64,000 nt of DNA from NCBI GenBank assembly GCA_029204225.1, contig CM055097.1:35278804-35342803 (forward strand), given 5' to 3'. Under the pieces are notes generated by a model. That model worked only from the letters and a program-made list of their open reading frames with translations, ran no database searches and was not told the origin of the DNA. Numbering within the stretch: the first letter of the stretch is position 1; each line of letters starts with the position of its first letter. The position numbers and the translations under genes are program-made. This DNA comes from Diphasiastrum complanatum (lineage: Eukaryota > Streptophyta > Lycopodiopsida > Lycopodiales > Lycopodiaceae). This document shows, one piece after another, positions 45,086 to 59,651 of this stretch.

Positions 45086-46193
45086 AAGCACCCATACCTA
45101 GTTCAAAAGATCCCATTGCCCACAAAATTCAAATTTCAGATGACAATTTTCAATCTCATTTACAATTTACGTAAATGGTCAATAAATATAACTAAAATCA
45201 TTCTTAAAACATAAAAGTTAAGAGAGAGAAGTTAGAACTTGGCACTTGCCACTTCTGAAGGAATATTTTCGAACTGATACCATTGAAGTGAATCAGACTA
45301 TTCTGACTCAGGCGACAATTTCAATGTATAGCTCAGATGGAGCCGATCTGTCGGACAAAGCTACTGCTTTACACCACGATCAATCATCCTCCGAACAGCA
45401 GATAGCTACTACTAATCTGACAATGAATTTATGAACAATAGATAATGTCTAATGATAGAGGAAATATATCTAATGATAAGTTGAACAAGCACACAAGTTA
45501 ATAAAGATCTATCCTCTTCCAAGGTGTAGTCAGACACTGCTGGTCTATTGTTGATTTAATTATGATGAGCCTTTATGCGGAAAAACATATGAAAGCTGGT
45601 TTTGTAACAAACATTCGAAGCATAACACAGTCCAAGGTTATACACAATGGACAAGAGATAAGAAAAACATCTATTGTATTACAGTGATTCCTTTAAGCAC
45701 TGTTTGGCATACCGCACAGCACGTTACCACAAGAAAAACTTTGTCTCTTACGATCAAAGGGGTGAGTGCTGCTTACTAGCGTACACTTTTATCTATCTCT
45801 CTATGTGTGTCCTTGTTGGACTAATCAGCTCAACTCGTCTTGCTTACTAGCAAAATGACTTTTCATCCTCACATTCATCAATTAATCACTCAACCCATCT
45901 AACCATCACTCTCCCGTTCATCATCCATATATAGAAGCGAGGAAGGAAGTGGTCTTTAATTTGATTAATGATTACAAAAACTGCTTAACCCACTACCAAT
46001 GGCTTTCACTTTGTTGTCTCCTTCATCCGTGGAGTTCTTCGGTCCTACTGGTACTTTATTGATCTTGAGTCATCGATTTCGCAGTCGCCTTTGCAGCTGT
46101 ATACCAAGTTGTCATTGGTTGAGCTTCGGTCTTCGCTTGTAGACCGCAAGTGCTGACCTACGGTTCCCTTCGGTCTTCTTCGTTTGTTACCAG

Positions 46194-48230
46194 GACGTTG
46201 TAGTTTGCAGTTTGCAGGTTGTCGGCTTTCATTATTTTTGTTGTTTGTATGTGATGCGGTAGCTGTGGTTTGCGGCTCATAAGCTAGCAATGCTTTGTGG
46301 GGAAAAGACTCAAGTTTCTTCAAAATCCATTGGTTTTTGTTTTGGGTATTTTGGAAAATTATGAGATATAGATCGATTCCAAATGGTATCTCATTTTTTA
46401 CAAAATCTGGAAGCCCTGGAATCTATTTCTCTATCATGTTAAACCTCTACTTTTTAAAAATTTCTTAAATACAAGACAATTGGATTGACATTCATATAAT
46501 TCCTTTAAGTGTAGAGCTTGGTTCTGAGAACTGAAAAGTTATATGAAATTATACTTCCATATATGACTTGTGAATATGGCTTAGAACCTATTGATGTTCT
46601 CAATTGATTCAGTGGAGTTTAGACTTCCTAGACCCAAATGTTAATCTCTATTTGATAATTGATTGTTGAGAAGTAATATTTCTATCACTTGGGATAAGAT
46701 ATTCTATGATTTTGAGGAACAAGTCCAGTGTGTAATAATATTGGATACTAATTACTGACTTTTCAAATCTTTGATATCTTATATATTGTCTACTGAGAAC
46801 TTTTTAATTGAAATTATGGAATTTCTTTTAAAAGGGAAAGAAGAAAACATAGGAATAAGACTTTCGATGAATCGGCTAGTTGCATAGATTTTTGAAAAAA
46901 ACTCTAGTATGTGTGCAAATGTAGAACTATCCAGTTGAAATAGAGGAATTCTCTATGTGATTATTTTGAATAATCTGGAACTAGAGAAGTTTTGGGGATG
47001 TTGAGTTGTGAGATATTCATGAATACGGGAAGTAGTGGTAAAGAATAAATTAAGGTTCACTGATTGTTGCCAAGTATCGTTTTGTTATGGATTGGATCAG
47101 AGGAATAAAGCTTTAATCTTAACCTTATGTCCAAAGATGTCTGTATAAGTCTGCCTAATCTTAGTTTGTACACTAAGATCTGAAGTAGGCTGATTGGTTG
47201 AAGAAATTTTTTTAATAAGAGTTGGATGGTTGGAAAACTTGTGATGTGGAATTATTCACTTCAGAGATCTCCTAGATATGCTATTTACTCATGAGAAATA
47301 AAATTTGTTTGTAGCTAAGTTGCAAGATTCTCAGTGAGTTTGTGTGAGTAAGATATGCAGATTATGGATATCTGCCAGTTTATAGCCTATGTTTATGTAT
47401 AGGAACATAGCTGGATATGTTGCTTATGTACATCTTAATCTTGTGGATCTGCTATGTGTTTCCTATGTACCGAGTTTATATCGTATACTTTTAAACTAGT
47501 CAAAGTGCATAGACATATGAACAAATAATGTGAGGAACAATTACTTGCAGGTTAATGGTTTTTCCTGTGGAAAGAATAATTCATTAACTCAGTGATGGTC
47601 TAGAAGAGGATCTAAATATGGAATTCAGAAGAACTTTGTAATCTCTAGATGTTGTTCTAGGTGATTGTATAAAGTTTATGTTGTTAAAGACGGATGTTAT
47701 AATGGTCTTTAATTATTTGGTTGATTGTAGAATTTGGAATTCATAATCTGGTAAAGAATCGGGTTGGAAGAATATTCTTGGAATCTAGTAATTTTCCTTC
47801 AAAAAAAGATTTCAGAATGTTTCTTATATTTCTTGTGATATTATACTCTAGTATCTTTCAATGATAAAGTATGGTTTTAGAATCCTGTAAATTATAATTG
47901 GAAAATCATAAGATTTTAAATATTTATGATTGACGGATCGTAGATTGATACTTAAAGGTCATTAAAAGAATATAAGAAAATGTGACAATTCTTAAGAGAG
48001 AAGTAATTTTTGATCAATTGGATGAATCGGAGATTTAGATTAATTATTTGAGAATCTTGCACATACTTGAGATTGTGTGGATCTCATAGGCATTTTCATT
48101 AACTAATTGCTTACTTATAAGGAATTTGCTTACCTTACAGATTGTAGTCAAGGAATGCTTGCGTACTAGTTTCAGCCTAAATCTCCAGTTAATTAGGACA
48201 TATCGAAATAAGGTATCACTACCTAAGAGA
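46194..48230. other. AT-rich DNA, nothing recognised
   Basis: There are only very short frames and no repeat or domain that I can identify. It may be decayed internal sequence of the copia element that ends at 48.4 kb. Confidence 0.4.
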
Positions 48231-48231
48231 G

Positions 48232-49020
48232 AAAGTGCAAAGCAAGAAATTATCATTGGTCTACTGCAGGACAGATTCAATGGCAACAGATTACTTCACC
48301 AAGACTCTATCAAAAGAGCACCATCTCAGATTCAACGACAAGTTAAATCTGAAGATCAAAGCTTTTTAGGATCCACATTAAGGGGGAGTGTTAGAATTCG
48401 ATGCTTAGCCTCAAATCCATTCAATAATGGGCATCCTGAAAGCTGTATATATTTGTACAAGAAAAAGAAAAAGAAAACAGAAAAAGATGACTCGATTTTT
48501 TAGCAGAAACTCAACTCGTTTTCTTAGAATTTTTTGATATCATATCGACTTGAAAAATCCATAATTTTTGAATCATTGCACAATTTCTCGAGTCTTTGTA
48601 TATTTTCGATACAATGTAAATTTCGATATCGTCGGTTAGAAATCCGATCCGCATTAAAAGTCCACCTACTTTGTACATTCAAAGGCAGTTGTAATAAATG
48701 AGGCAGATAGCATTAATGCTAATTAGATATTTAGCAAGTAGAAGATATTTTGTAATAGACCAATATATTGTGGATAGGAAGTTAGTTAAGTTTATCTATC
48801 AGAAAACTTCTTCTGAATTAATCCAAGTTTTTGGAGCCAGCGTTATCACACTCAACAAGCTAAAGTTATCACTTCAAGCCATTGTTCTCATTGTTGATAT
48901 TAATCAGAGTACAATTTCAGTCTCACTAATGTATCGTTCTATTTGCATGAATCATTCATCTTGATTATTCTATTGCTAACTGTGGCACTTCCGATCCTAC
49001 ACTGCCCTTGCTCAAGCTTC
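48232..49020 (+). mobile_element. Ty1/copia 3' end: RNase H tail, polypurine tract, LTR
   Basis: The frame at 48232-48370 aligns with the RNase H tail of the copia element at 59.65 kb (YCRTDSMAT, then SK-HH-RFN and LNLKIK). A polypurine tract AAGGGGGAG (48380-48388) and an LTR starting TGTTAGAATTCG (48389) follow. The first about 70 bp of this LTR match the 59.6-kb LTR closely; the end near 49020 is approximate. Confidence 0.7.
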
Positions 49021-49960
49021 CGCTGCCATTCCCACTGATTTTCCGACATGATAGACCATCGTTGTTCTTCCTCCATGGAAGTGCGATGTAGTATGTAGAA
49101 ACTTGCAATAAATTCATGTAATAAAAGTACCCAAAAGCAATATTTGTAAGGCTACTGGTCACAGCAGTTCTACGTGGAGTAGTGCCAATTGTGAAGTGTC
49201 AATGATTTCTAAAACATGACGTATAAGAGTATGTTAGCCAGAACATGTTGGCTGTCAATGATAATGTGAGAATTCATATGTAAACATCAAGCATCTACAA
49301 TATGATTTATAGCAAGCAAAAGATGAAGTTTCCAATAGCCATACAGGCTGATTGCGGCCCATCATGAATGTTCATACCTTTGAAAGATTAGAAAATGTTT
49401 GGAGGTCACAAAGTCATTATTGGAGTCCTTTCAACACGTGTGTACTTTGTGCACATGAAAATTTGAAGTGTACAATTGGCATATGGTTGATTAAGACTCA
49501 AATTGTTTCTAGTCAAGCTTTTTTTGTGAGAGAATGAGGGTCAAGGTGTGATCCTATTGGATTTCTAGAACAAGGAGGATTCCAAATTTGAGTTTACAAT
49601 CTTGGTTGAGATCTTGGTACATCTCTAGATGTCAATTTCTTCAAATTGGTCAAGCTAGCCAAGATTAGTGGAAAACTAGGACATTGATTAGTATCAAAAC
49701 TTGTCAAGTCCAATCCAACTCTACAGGGATAGAGTCATTGTTCTTTGGAGATTCCAATAGGGGTGATTGGATCTAAATTTTATGTGTTTTTATTCACTTT
49801 TTGTTAGCCTTAGTCTTTGTGATCTAGGCAAGGTCCATTTTCCAAGGTGACTAGTTTTTTTTGGTGAAGATTGATTCTTAGATTTGTGATCTAGATATTT
49901 TGTAGATCATTCTAAACTTTTAGTGTGCTCAAATCTAGTGTCTTGAGGGTCACAAGATCA
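49021..49960. other. AT-rich DNA, nothing firm recognised
   Basis: A short phrase (TTTGTACTTTGTG...) recurs near 49440 and 49985. The stretch may be decayed copia gag. Confidence 0.35.
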
Positions 49961-49962
49961 CT

Positions 49963-51124
49963 TTGAAGAATCATTTCACAAGTTTGTACTTTGTGTACAA
50001 GTACTTCCTCATCATGGCATCAATAGGATGCAACCTATTGGAGGAAAGTAAGAGATTCAAATGCAATTATTGTGGAGAAAAGGGGCTTTTAGCCTTGAAG
50101 TGCTACAAGAAGACAAGGGATGAAAGAAAGCAAGAAGGAAGGAAAGAGAAATTCAAAGAGGAGGAGTCACTCATGTCATGCATGGGAACACTATTGATTT
50201 CTATGGAGGAATATCCTTGGTGGATTAATAGTGGTGTGAGCTCACATGTCAAGGCAAAGGGAGTATTTCTCTTCTTTTGCTCCAAGAATATTCTTGTTGT
50301 AAATGGTGCTAAATGTGAGATGCATGGGGTAGGAACCATTCATATTTGGCTTGAATCAAAGAGGAGAGCAAAACCGTTCAAAATTCCTTGTATGTTCCTT
50401 CAATGTCTAGAAATTTGTTGAGTGTGAGTCAATCGATTAACAATGGATGCAATGTCAAGTTTGATTGCAATACTTGCTTTGTCATCAAGAAAGGAGATTT
50501 CATTGCCAAAGGGGCTAGAGATGGTAGGCTTTTCAAACTTAGTGTTTGTGTGAGGACTAATCTTGATTTGGATGTGATGGAAGCCAAAGGAGAGCTTGTT
50601 TCTCAAGAGGGGAGATTGGAGCATCCAAATCTCAATCCATGGATGTTGGCTTTGATGTTAATGTCAAGAATGATGTTTCAAGTGTGGATGAAAGTGCTTC
50701 TAATGTTGGTGATGTCAAAGATTTGCAAGGCTCAAGGAGGAGTCAAGTGAAGAAGAAGGTGTAGAGCACACCAAGGGGATCACCAAGATCCAAGGAGGAG
50801 CCATCAAGGCTTGTTTGCATGAGCAAGGATATGCAAAGGGAAGGCACTATGACATCCACTTCTAACACCTTCATGACTTCTTTGATAGATAAAGATCAAG
50901 TTGCTTTGATGATGTGTCTAAATCTCAAAAGTAGACTTGAGATCATTTCACATGACTATGATGCTTGCTTGATTAAGGGGGATGGTGAAGTAGTAGCAAG
51001 AGGGACTAGATATGAAAAGCTTTTTAGGATTAATCCTTGTGAAGAGACTAACATTTGTGAAAGAATGGTCAAGAAGATTTTGGATCATCCTCAATCCATG
51101 CTTTCTATTCTCAAGATTGTCTAA
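49963..51124 (+). pseudogene. Ty1/copia gag zinc knuckle, protease and pre-integrase relic
   Basis: The frame reads FKCNYCGEKGLLALKCYKK, a zinc knuckle with the His lost, then WWINSGVSSHV, the protease site with D-S-G changed to N-S-G. Next come MYVPSMSRNLLSVSQS and FKLSVC, the pre-integrase region. A further fragment at 50819-51124 (DYDACLIKGDGEVVARG, EKLFRI) repeats the pre-integrase pattern. The lost zinc and protease residues mark it as dead. Confidence 0.65.
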
Positions 51125-51248
51125 GTCTTCAACTAAAAGCAAAGATGGCGCTTTTTTGTGTGTGACCTTCATTGGTGGTTTCAATTGGATGTATTTCTTA
51201 TCAATGGTGTTTGATAGAAAGATGTAAAAAGTTGACAATTGTGGGATC

Positions 51249-51626
51249 TTGAGATCCATAGTCTTTGTCTATATTCTTTTGCATGTAAGTAGTAAGGAGA
51301 ATCTCATTTCATTCAAGAGGATGACGGTAAGATCTTTATATCTACCAACAATCCAAGAGTATAATGGAGAATGGCCAAGGTTTGAGGAGGAGATTTCACA
51401 ACTCATGGTGCCAAGGAGATTTTCAAGAGACAAGGCCGAGTCTATGTGGCTCACACTTCATGGAAAAGAGAACCAAATTTCAGGTGGTATCTACTCCAAC
51501 ACATCCATTTTTGCTTCTCTTCTATCATTTGATGAATCACTTTGCTTTGATGAGATTTTACTAAGACCATCCCAGCCCTTAGGCATTTTAGAGCTTTCTT
51601 GCTCTAGAAAATTTCACATCATATGA
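51249..51626 (+). other. Unassigned 125-codon open stretch
   Basis: The frame is open, but it has no domain that I recognise. It overlaps two other frames, so coding status is doubtful. Confidence 0.2.
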
Positions 51627-51697
51627 TTATCTTAAAATTCAATATAGGTAATACTAAACAATAATTATAAAATGAAATGCCACATCTCATTACCATC

Positions 51698-51845
<148 letters not shown>

Positions 51846-51887
51846 CGTTACCGCTCCTTCAACCTCCTAGAACAAACAATAAAAGGC

Positions 51888-52800
51888 TTCTCCTTTTATG
51901 CATTATTCTGAACCTTGTTGAATCTGCATTCCTTTCAAAGAGTACCAAGGCACCTTCACTTCCATAAATGGTCATGCTAGCAGGGTTTTTTTTTAACATT
52001 TTTGCATTTGAAAACATTTCGGTTTGTTTGAATGTCCTTTAGCATTTGTTCTCTAGAAACTTATGGTCTCACATGTACATACTGGATCCAAAAGCACTTT
52101 TATTGGTATAAATAGGGCTATAGATCACATAATCCAAATCTTACACAAGGATGATGATGAAAATGGTGACATTGAAGTGTTTGTAATTCTTGACATTGCT
52201 GGATGCAGGTAGGTGAGAAAGTGTCGGACGCATTGCAAAAGACAAAGGAAACTTTGGTGGGGAGTGGAAGTCAAGCCCAACCGAAGACTAATCTTCAAGA
52301 AAACTAGGCACGTTGGGTTTGTTTTTAAAGATACTATTACCGAGATGGCTAGGTGCTGCGAGAATTTTGGACAAATTAAAGCCAGCCAACTACGTGTAGT
52401 ATTCTTCCATGTTCTAGTTTTTGTATGAAATTTCAGAGTGTTGAGAAATATGTTAAAAATATATATGAGGCTCGTTTGCTGTGCTGAGCATGATATGTGA
52501 AAAAGATGGACCTCTGTTGGAGCCAATAATGTAAATGGATTTTGTAGCTTGTCCATTAAGTAGTTGCTTTTTAAATCTAAAGCATAGAAATATCTTTTAA
52601 CGTTGTTATCCACTCAACACTTCCTTTTATGCATTATTCTAAATCTTGTGGAATTTGCATTATTCTTTCAAACGATAGTAGGACACCTTCACTTCCATGA
52701 ATGCTCATGCTAGCAGCTTTTTTTTCATATTTTTCTTTTTCAGTTTATGTGAATGTTCTTTAGCATTTGTTTTACAAAAACTTATAGTACATACTAGTTG
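51888..52800. repeat. Diverged direct repeats of ~190 bp flanking ~530 bp
   Basis: 51888-52085 and 52618-52800 share CCTTTTATGCATTATTCT, CACCTTCACTTCCAT and TTTAGCATTTGTT in order. This could be a terminal-repeat miniature element or a segmental duplication. The interior has no recognised gene. Confidence 0.6.
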
Positions 52801-53410
52801 GTAGATTTTGTGGTTCCTCTCTCAAGAATCTCACGCATGTTGCATTGATGCATACAATCATTTCAGAGGCCAAACTCAAAGGCCTTTTGCAATTCATTTT
52901 CAGCCAAAGTTGCAAAATAGACATAAATGCCATTGAACTTAAATGCCTTTTGCGATCCATTCCTCTCAAAGTGCAAAAGATGATGTTATTCTCTAATCAG
53001 ACTATAGTTACTACATACAATCTAGCTACTACATGTTTCAAATTATTTTTCCAATCAGGATTTGCACGTTGTAGAGGCTACTTGAGGGTTCACGTTTGGA
53101 AGGTAGCTAGTCCGCAAATAATAATCAATTCAAATATGTCTCAAGGAAGAGATGTGGTAGTAGCATCTTCTAGGATCTACAGAACCTGACATTGTGTGTT
53201 TCGGTTTAATGTCTACCGCCCGTGCAAATTTTCGTTAGTCATCGAAAATCATGGCGATGAGAAGATGCTTTCATTTTCACCAAACTTTGGGAGGTACCCC
53301 AGCCTTGTCAACATGAACATAGAACTGAGTCATTAATTTTTCCTATTGGTAATAACTAAAAACCTATGAGTAGGAATATTAGCTATTTACGAAAGGAGCT
53401 TCAACGGAAG

Positions 53411-54431
<1,021 letters not shown>

Positions 54432-54489
54432 GGTAAAAAAATACCCTTAGTTTATAGAGTAATAATATCATATAACTTGTTATTTTATA

Positions 54490-54518
54490 ATATTACACAA
54501 TACTGCTTTTTGTGTCAA
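54490..54518 (-). promoter_or_regulatory. Relic plastid psbA promoter
   Basis: On the minus strand TTGACA (54518-54513), a 17-nt spacer and TAATAT (54495-54490) lie about 60 bp upstream of the lost psbA start. This is the bacterial-type plastid promoter carried along with copy 1. Confidence 0.55.
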
Positions 54519-54559
54519 CTGATATTTGATATATCAATAGGTGGAGCTGCCCCCAATAC

Positions 54560-56085
54560 CCAACCAAGGAGCAGCTCCACCACTATACTTTTGTATCACC
54601 TCTTCTTACTGCTGTATTTATGTTCATGCACTTCCTCATGATTCAAAAACAAGGTATATCAGGTCCTTTATAATATAAGTAAAAAATAAACAATTATTCA
54701 TTAAGGATGTATTAATATTCATAATACTTCGTCAATAGCTTTTTCATCATTATCTTATTGCCATGAATATCTTTGAATATTTTACTGAAATTTAAATTTT
54801 AAACAATATTTTATGAATCTTTTTTCTATTCCAAAGTATCGGCTATGCGGATATTTCCTCAAATCCGTCACATGAAACTCTAAAAATAAGGTGTGTCTGA
54901 ATTCCACCACAAGAGCAGGACAAAGGAAGCACCACAGCAAGCAGAAGATGAGAACTTGTAGCAGGTAAGGAGAAGGCAGCACCAGAAACCAAGAATCTGA
55001 AGTGTAGCAAACTGACACAAGGGTGCCAGAAGGAGGAGAGCATGCCACAGAAGTAACAACAAATGCAAGCATGGCAGAGGCAATGGACTATTGCACACAT
55101 TCGGACATAAAAGGAACAAGAGCAAACTAACCACCACAGCATGACCATAGAGTAGGAGCCAGCCATAGCCAGGGGAGAGACGATGACAACCCCAAAGGAG
55201 CATGTGAGAACAAGGAGATGAGGCCAAGGGTGAACCAAGGGGAAGAACATGCCCCAGGGTCCAAAAATAAACCCAAAAACACTGTCAAAAGAAGCCGAAA
55301 AAACTAAGCCTAGCCACAGAAGCATAAAAGACTCTGTGCAATGCAGCAGAGACAATACAACAGTAAAGTACCACAGAGCAAAAATTAAAACAGTCTAGAT
55401 TTTACTGTTACTAATGTATCAAGCAAAAACCATCTTATATATTGTCAAGTCCCAAGTCTAGGGGAACCGTGTCCAAGACAATGATGTAAATAAATGATGG
55501 CATGTACGACAAACTGCAGACTCTATTAAGTACAAAATGGCAGTCTGCCCAGCATTTACCTGAAACCCATAACAGCATTAATCCTTGTTTAGGAAAGAAT
55601 TCTGGGACAGACCTATTAGATGTTGTTGAGCACACATAAAAGATTTGGAAATCAAACTGATTTATGAGTATCATTTTAAAATCAAATACGCAGTTCAAGG
55701 TGTGTGTGTGTGTGACGGTTTACCTGTTAGATGTTATTGAGCACACATTAAAGATTTGGAAATCAAGTTAAATAATTTATGACTATCATTTTGAAACCAA
55801 GGTATACTATTTCCCAAACCAAGGGCCTAAAATTATTTGTTTGTGATGACCCTAGTCTAACAAAGTAAACCAAGAACCAATGCAATAAGGTTAGTCCATT
55901 GCAACATCAACAAAAAACCTCAAAAGCAAAAATGGAGAGAAAGTGGAGGTCAAAGACCATGACCATCATCCAAAAACCTTTGCAAAGTTAAAAGTGTGCG
56001 ACAACCAAGGCTGCCAAAAAACTCCCAAACCAAGCCTTCTGCCTGTCCAAATATACTAGTTGCAATTCCTTTTTTTCACTTATCA
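54560..56085. other. Non-coding spacer
   Basis: Long frames on the minus strand at 54843-55355 overlap in several phases and have Cys/Phe/Leu-rich low-complexity translations. I do not consider them genes. A phrase (GCACACATAAAAGATTTGG) is repeated near 55630 and 55740. Confidence 0.4.
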
Positions 56086-56957
56086 TCACCAATAATTTCC
56101 ACAGAAACAGAAACCATCCTTAAAATGGTGGGATCTGTTTGCATCCATCACAATGATCTCACGCCCGACAATTTTTGAGATGATCTTTGTGGCATTGTGA
56201 CAGTCACCACACACCCAAAGATTCTTCTTGATACAAATAGGCGTCCCAGGAGGAGCCAAAAAGCAATGGCCAGCTTTTCACTGTGTCGACACAAAGCCTT
56301 CTCGTTCTCCTCGTCCTCCACATCATCCAGCACAAAGCTTAAATCAGGTATATACCCTGCCTCCTTCATCAACCCCACCAATCTATCCAGTTCAGCCAGA
56401 ATCTCCTTGCTTTGTGGATAAGTTGCATCACTTTGTGGATGCACTTGGTTATCAACTTTGATCCAGCTTGGTTTATCCACTTGGTTATCCAGCTTGGTTT
56501 ATGCACTTGGTTATCCACTTGGTTTTTTCACACCTGCATCCTTCATTTCATTTCTGATCTTTGCTAGCTCATCCTTCTTACCAGCAGCTGCATAGATGTT
56601 TGATAGCAGCACATAAGGTGCGGCATTTTTTGGTTCCAACTTTACGACACGATCAAAGGCTCGTCTTCCTATTTCCACATCGCCATGGCTTTTAGCAGCA
56701 CCAAGCAAACTAGTCCAAACCACACTACAAGGCGGAATTGGCATTTTGTTGATAAAGAGCTCAGCATCAGCAAAGCACCCTGCACGACCTAGAAGATCAA
56801 CCATGCATGCATAGTGATCCAGGGTTGGTGTGACAACATGATTTTTACACATGGAATCAAAGACACGACAACCTTCATCTACTAAGCGAGACTGGGCACA
56901 TGCAGAGAGAGCACAAGTATAAGTGGCCTCGTCAGGTTTCGTGCATTCCCTCTGCAT
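56086..56957 (-). pseudogene. PLS-class PPR protein with DYW deaminase tail, broken
   Basis: The N-terminal part (56957-56511) reads KPDEATYTCALSACAQSRLV, HYACMVDLLGRAGCFADAEL, VVWTSLLGAAKSHGDVEIG and the E motif APYVLLSNIYAAAGKKDE. Micro-duplications at 56480-56525 disrupt the WIKVDNQVH link. The DYW part resumes with [30 protein letters not shown] (the HxE zinc/catalytic motif) and, after a deletion and frameshift near 56255, [20 protein letters not shown] and [14 protein letters not shown], then TGA at 56086. The last tripeptide is NYW, not DYW. Such proteins edit organellar C to U. The 5' half is missing at the psbA junction. Confidence 0.85.
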
Positions 56958-57014
56958 TGTTCAAATGCAGATTCTACTACATAATGGTCATGTCAAAAAA
57001 CAGCTACTATCCCT

Positions 57015-57660
<646 letters not shown>

Positions 57661-57903
57661 TTCTGTTGAAGCTCCTTCCGTAATTGGCTAATACTCCTAC
57701 TGATAGGTTTTTAGTTATTACCAATAGGAAAAATTAATGACTCAGTTCTAAGTTCATGTTGACGAGACTGGGATCATAACTAGAACATAATAATAACCTA
57801 TCAAATATTTAATGACCTTAGAGACTTTCCAAGTGTCTCCAAGGTTGTTATTTTAATCATAACATATATGGGAGGGTATTTAATGAATTGGAGAAGAAAA
57901 AGG

Positions 57904-57977
57904 AGCAGATGTAGCCAAGTGGATTAAGGCAATGGAATGTGGATCCACCATGTGTGGTTCAATCCTTGTCGTTCGCC
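57904..57977 (+). pseudogene. trnH-GUG: Plastid-derived trnH-GUG
   Basis: GATGTAGCCAAGTGG, an anticodon loop with GTG between GGA and TCC, and GTTCGCC match the plastid tRNA-His sequence. The acceptor stem has mismatches and the T arm has lost bases, so it is probably not expressed. It follows psbA copy 2 on the same strand after about 240 bp, the ancestral plastid order psbA-trnH. Confidence 0.8.
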
Positions 57978-58990
57978 CAGTCATAGAGGATATAGGAAAA
58001 AAAGAGAATAAATTATAAATCATATTGTTTTTTCCATTCAAAAACTAATTAAAAGAAACATGTTATCTATATTCTTTTAAATGTACTTTTTTTTGGACAA
58101 GTTTCATATATTTCCATCTAATGTATTTTTATGAATCAACTAATTTCATATAGTTCCATCTAATGTACTTTTGTAAATTGATAAGTTTCGTGTATTCTTA
58201 TCTAATGTACTTTTCTAAATTGACATGAGAACTCCATTATCTCATTATTGTATATTCTTATCTAATGCGCTTTTTTGAAATTGACACTATAATTCCTTTA
58301 CCACATTATTATAATGTGTTTTATAAATACTAATCATAAAAAAACAAATTATCACTATTTATAAAGTTAGAAAAACTTTTGATAAGGTTTATGTTAGATA
58401 TATTATATATTTTAATAGGACAAATAGGAAATAGTTAGACAAATTTGACAAATTTTTAATTTTCAATACTTGGTAAATCATAGTAATTGAATGAAATAAA
58501 ATTGCTTTGTTTTGATGTATCCAATATCATTTCATCCAAATAAATCAATAAATTAAAAGAAGCTTTTTTTAAATTTTATAGAAGAGAATAAAAAATACCA
58601 AAGTGTTTCGATAAGCTTTACATATAGAATATAAAAAGTTATTTAGTAGAGGTTTACATATTCAATAAAATATATTTGAAAATATGTGACTAACTTTTTA
58701 AAAAATAAATAGTTTATAATGGATTTCAAAGGGTTTTCGATAAATAAAAAAGAGGGTGAAAAAGAAATTAAGAAAACTTTTAAAAAGAGAGTCTACAATT
58801 TACACGCACATTCAATCAATATGCAGAAATGCACGAATATTCAAAGAAGAGCCATCGACAATGAACTATTGACATTGTCGACACTATCGAACTATCAAAT
58901 GTCAAATAGTACCAACTCAAAATGGAACTCTTTCTCTTCCAGACTCAGTCGGAATCGGAATCGGTTCACAGATAAACGTCCAAAATCGAA
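57978..58990. repeat. AT-rich spacer with ~55-65 bp repeats
   Basis: At 58100-58300 the phrase TCT(T/A)ATCTAATG(T/C)(A/G)CTTTT recurs four times at spacings of 50-65 bp. It may be the remainder of the plastid insert or local nuclear DNA. A Lys-rich frame at 58719-59009 lacks protein-like conservation. Confidence 0.5.
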
Positions 58991-59651
58991 ATCTAGATCG
59001 AGATATTAGCAACGGAAGAATACAATGGACAAGATGTGGATCAATAGTGTGTCAGTGTAGTAGCAAGAATCAAGATGCTTTAAATCAGTAAGTAATGCAC
59101 AAAAGAACAAATCAGTAGTGTGCACAAAATTTGCACCCTTTGATTAATCAAAATAGAGTACATGAGCGTGAAGTTGTGCACGAGTCTGTGAGACGCAAAA
59201 ATAGAAGAGCTTTAGTCACTAGACTCAGTTGATCGATTTGTTGATGATTGCAGATCAGTCAGTACTTGAAAGTATAAGATTAGATCTACTTAATTTACTA
59301 GAGCCGTCCTACAATGGATAGCAGTCGTTGTTAATAGTAAATCTATGTACAGAGCTGGCTAATTGTCAATGTAGTCCTTCTGATTGCGACATGGGTAGGA
59401 ATCGACTAACAGTGTTGAAATAGTATATGGCTCGATATTTGTCTCTGGATCAATTTGATTAGATCTGACTCGATCCGATCCGGGATTGAGAAAAAGGTGA
59501 TTTGATCCAATCCAGGATCGAGAAAAAGACGATTTAATCCGACTTTGGATTTTGATCTTCTGATTATACTTCAGTTTATGGTATATATAAATTTCAAGAT
59601 GCTCATTACTGAATGGATTTAGACCTGAGAGTTAAAATACAACACTCCCTC

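Larger units (their letters stand above)
42031..45400. mobile_element. Composite insertion in LTR element copy 2
   Basis: Both flanks rejoin the copy-1 internal sequence. The insert carries a copia integrase scrap (plus strand), a hAT transposase relic (minus strand), and TAGTAACT-rich DNA at 43330-43560 and 44430-44465. The 42031-43320 stretch has no recognised gene. Terminal repeats and target duplications are not clear. Confidence 0.45.

Noticed and set aside
54782-55355. Long overlapping minus-strand frames
   Set aside because: Three phases are open at once, with Cys/Leu/Phe-rich translations and no motif, which points to skewed base composition rather than coding.
58719-59009. Lys/Arg-rich 96-codon frame after the plastid insert
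   Set aside because: AT-rich composition explains it; no ribosomal-protein or plastid gene motif is present, and it overlaps the likely end of the copia LTR.
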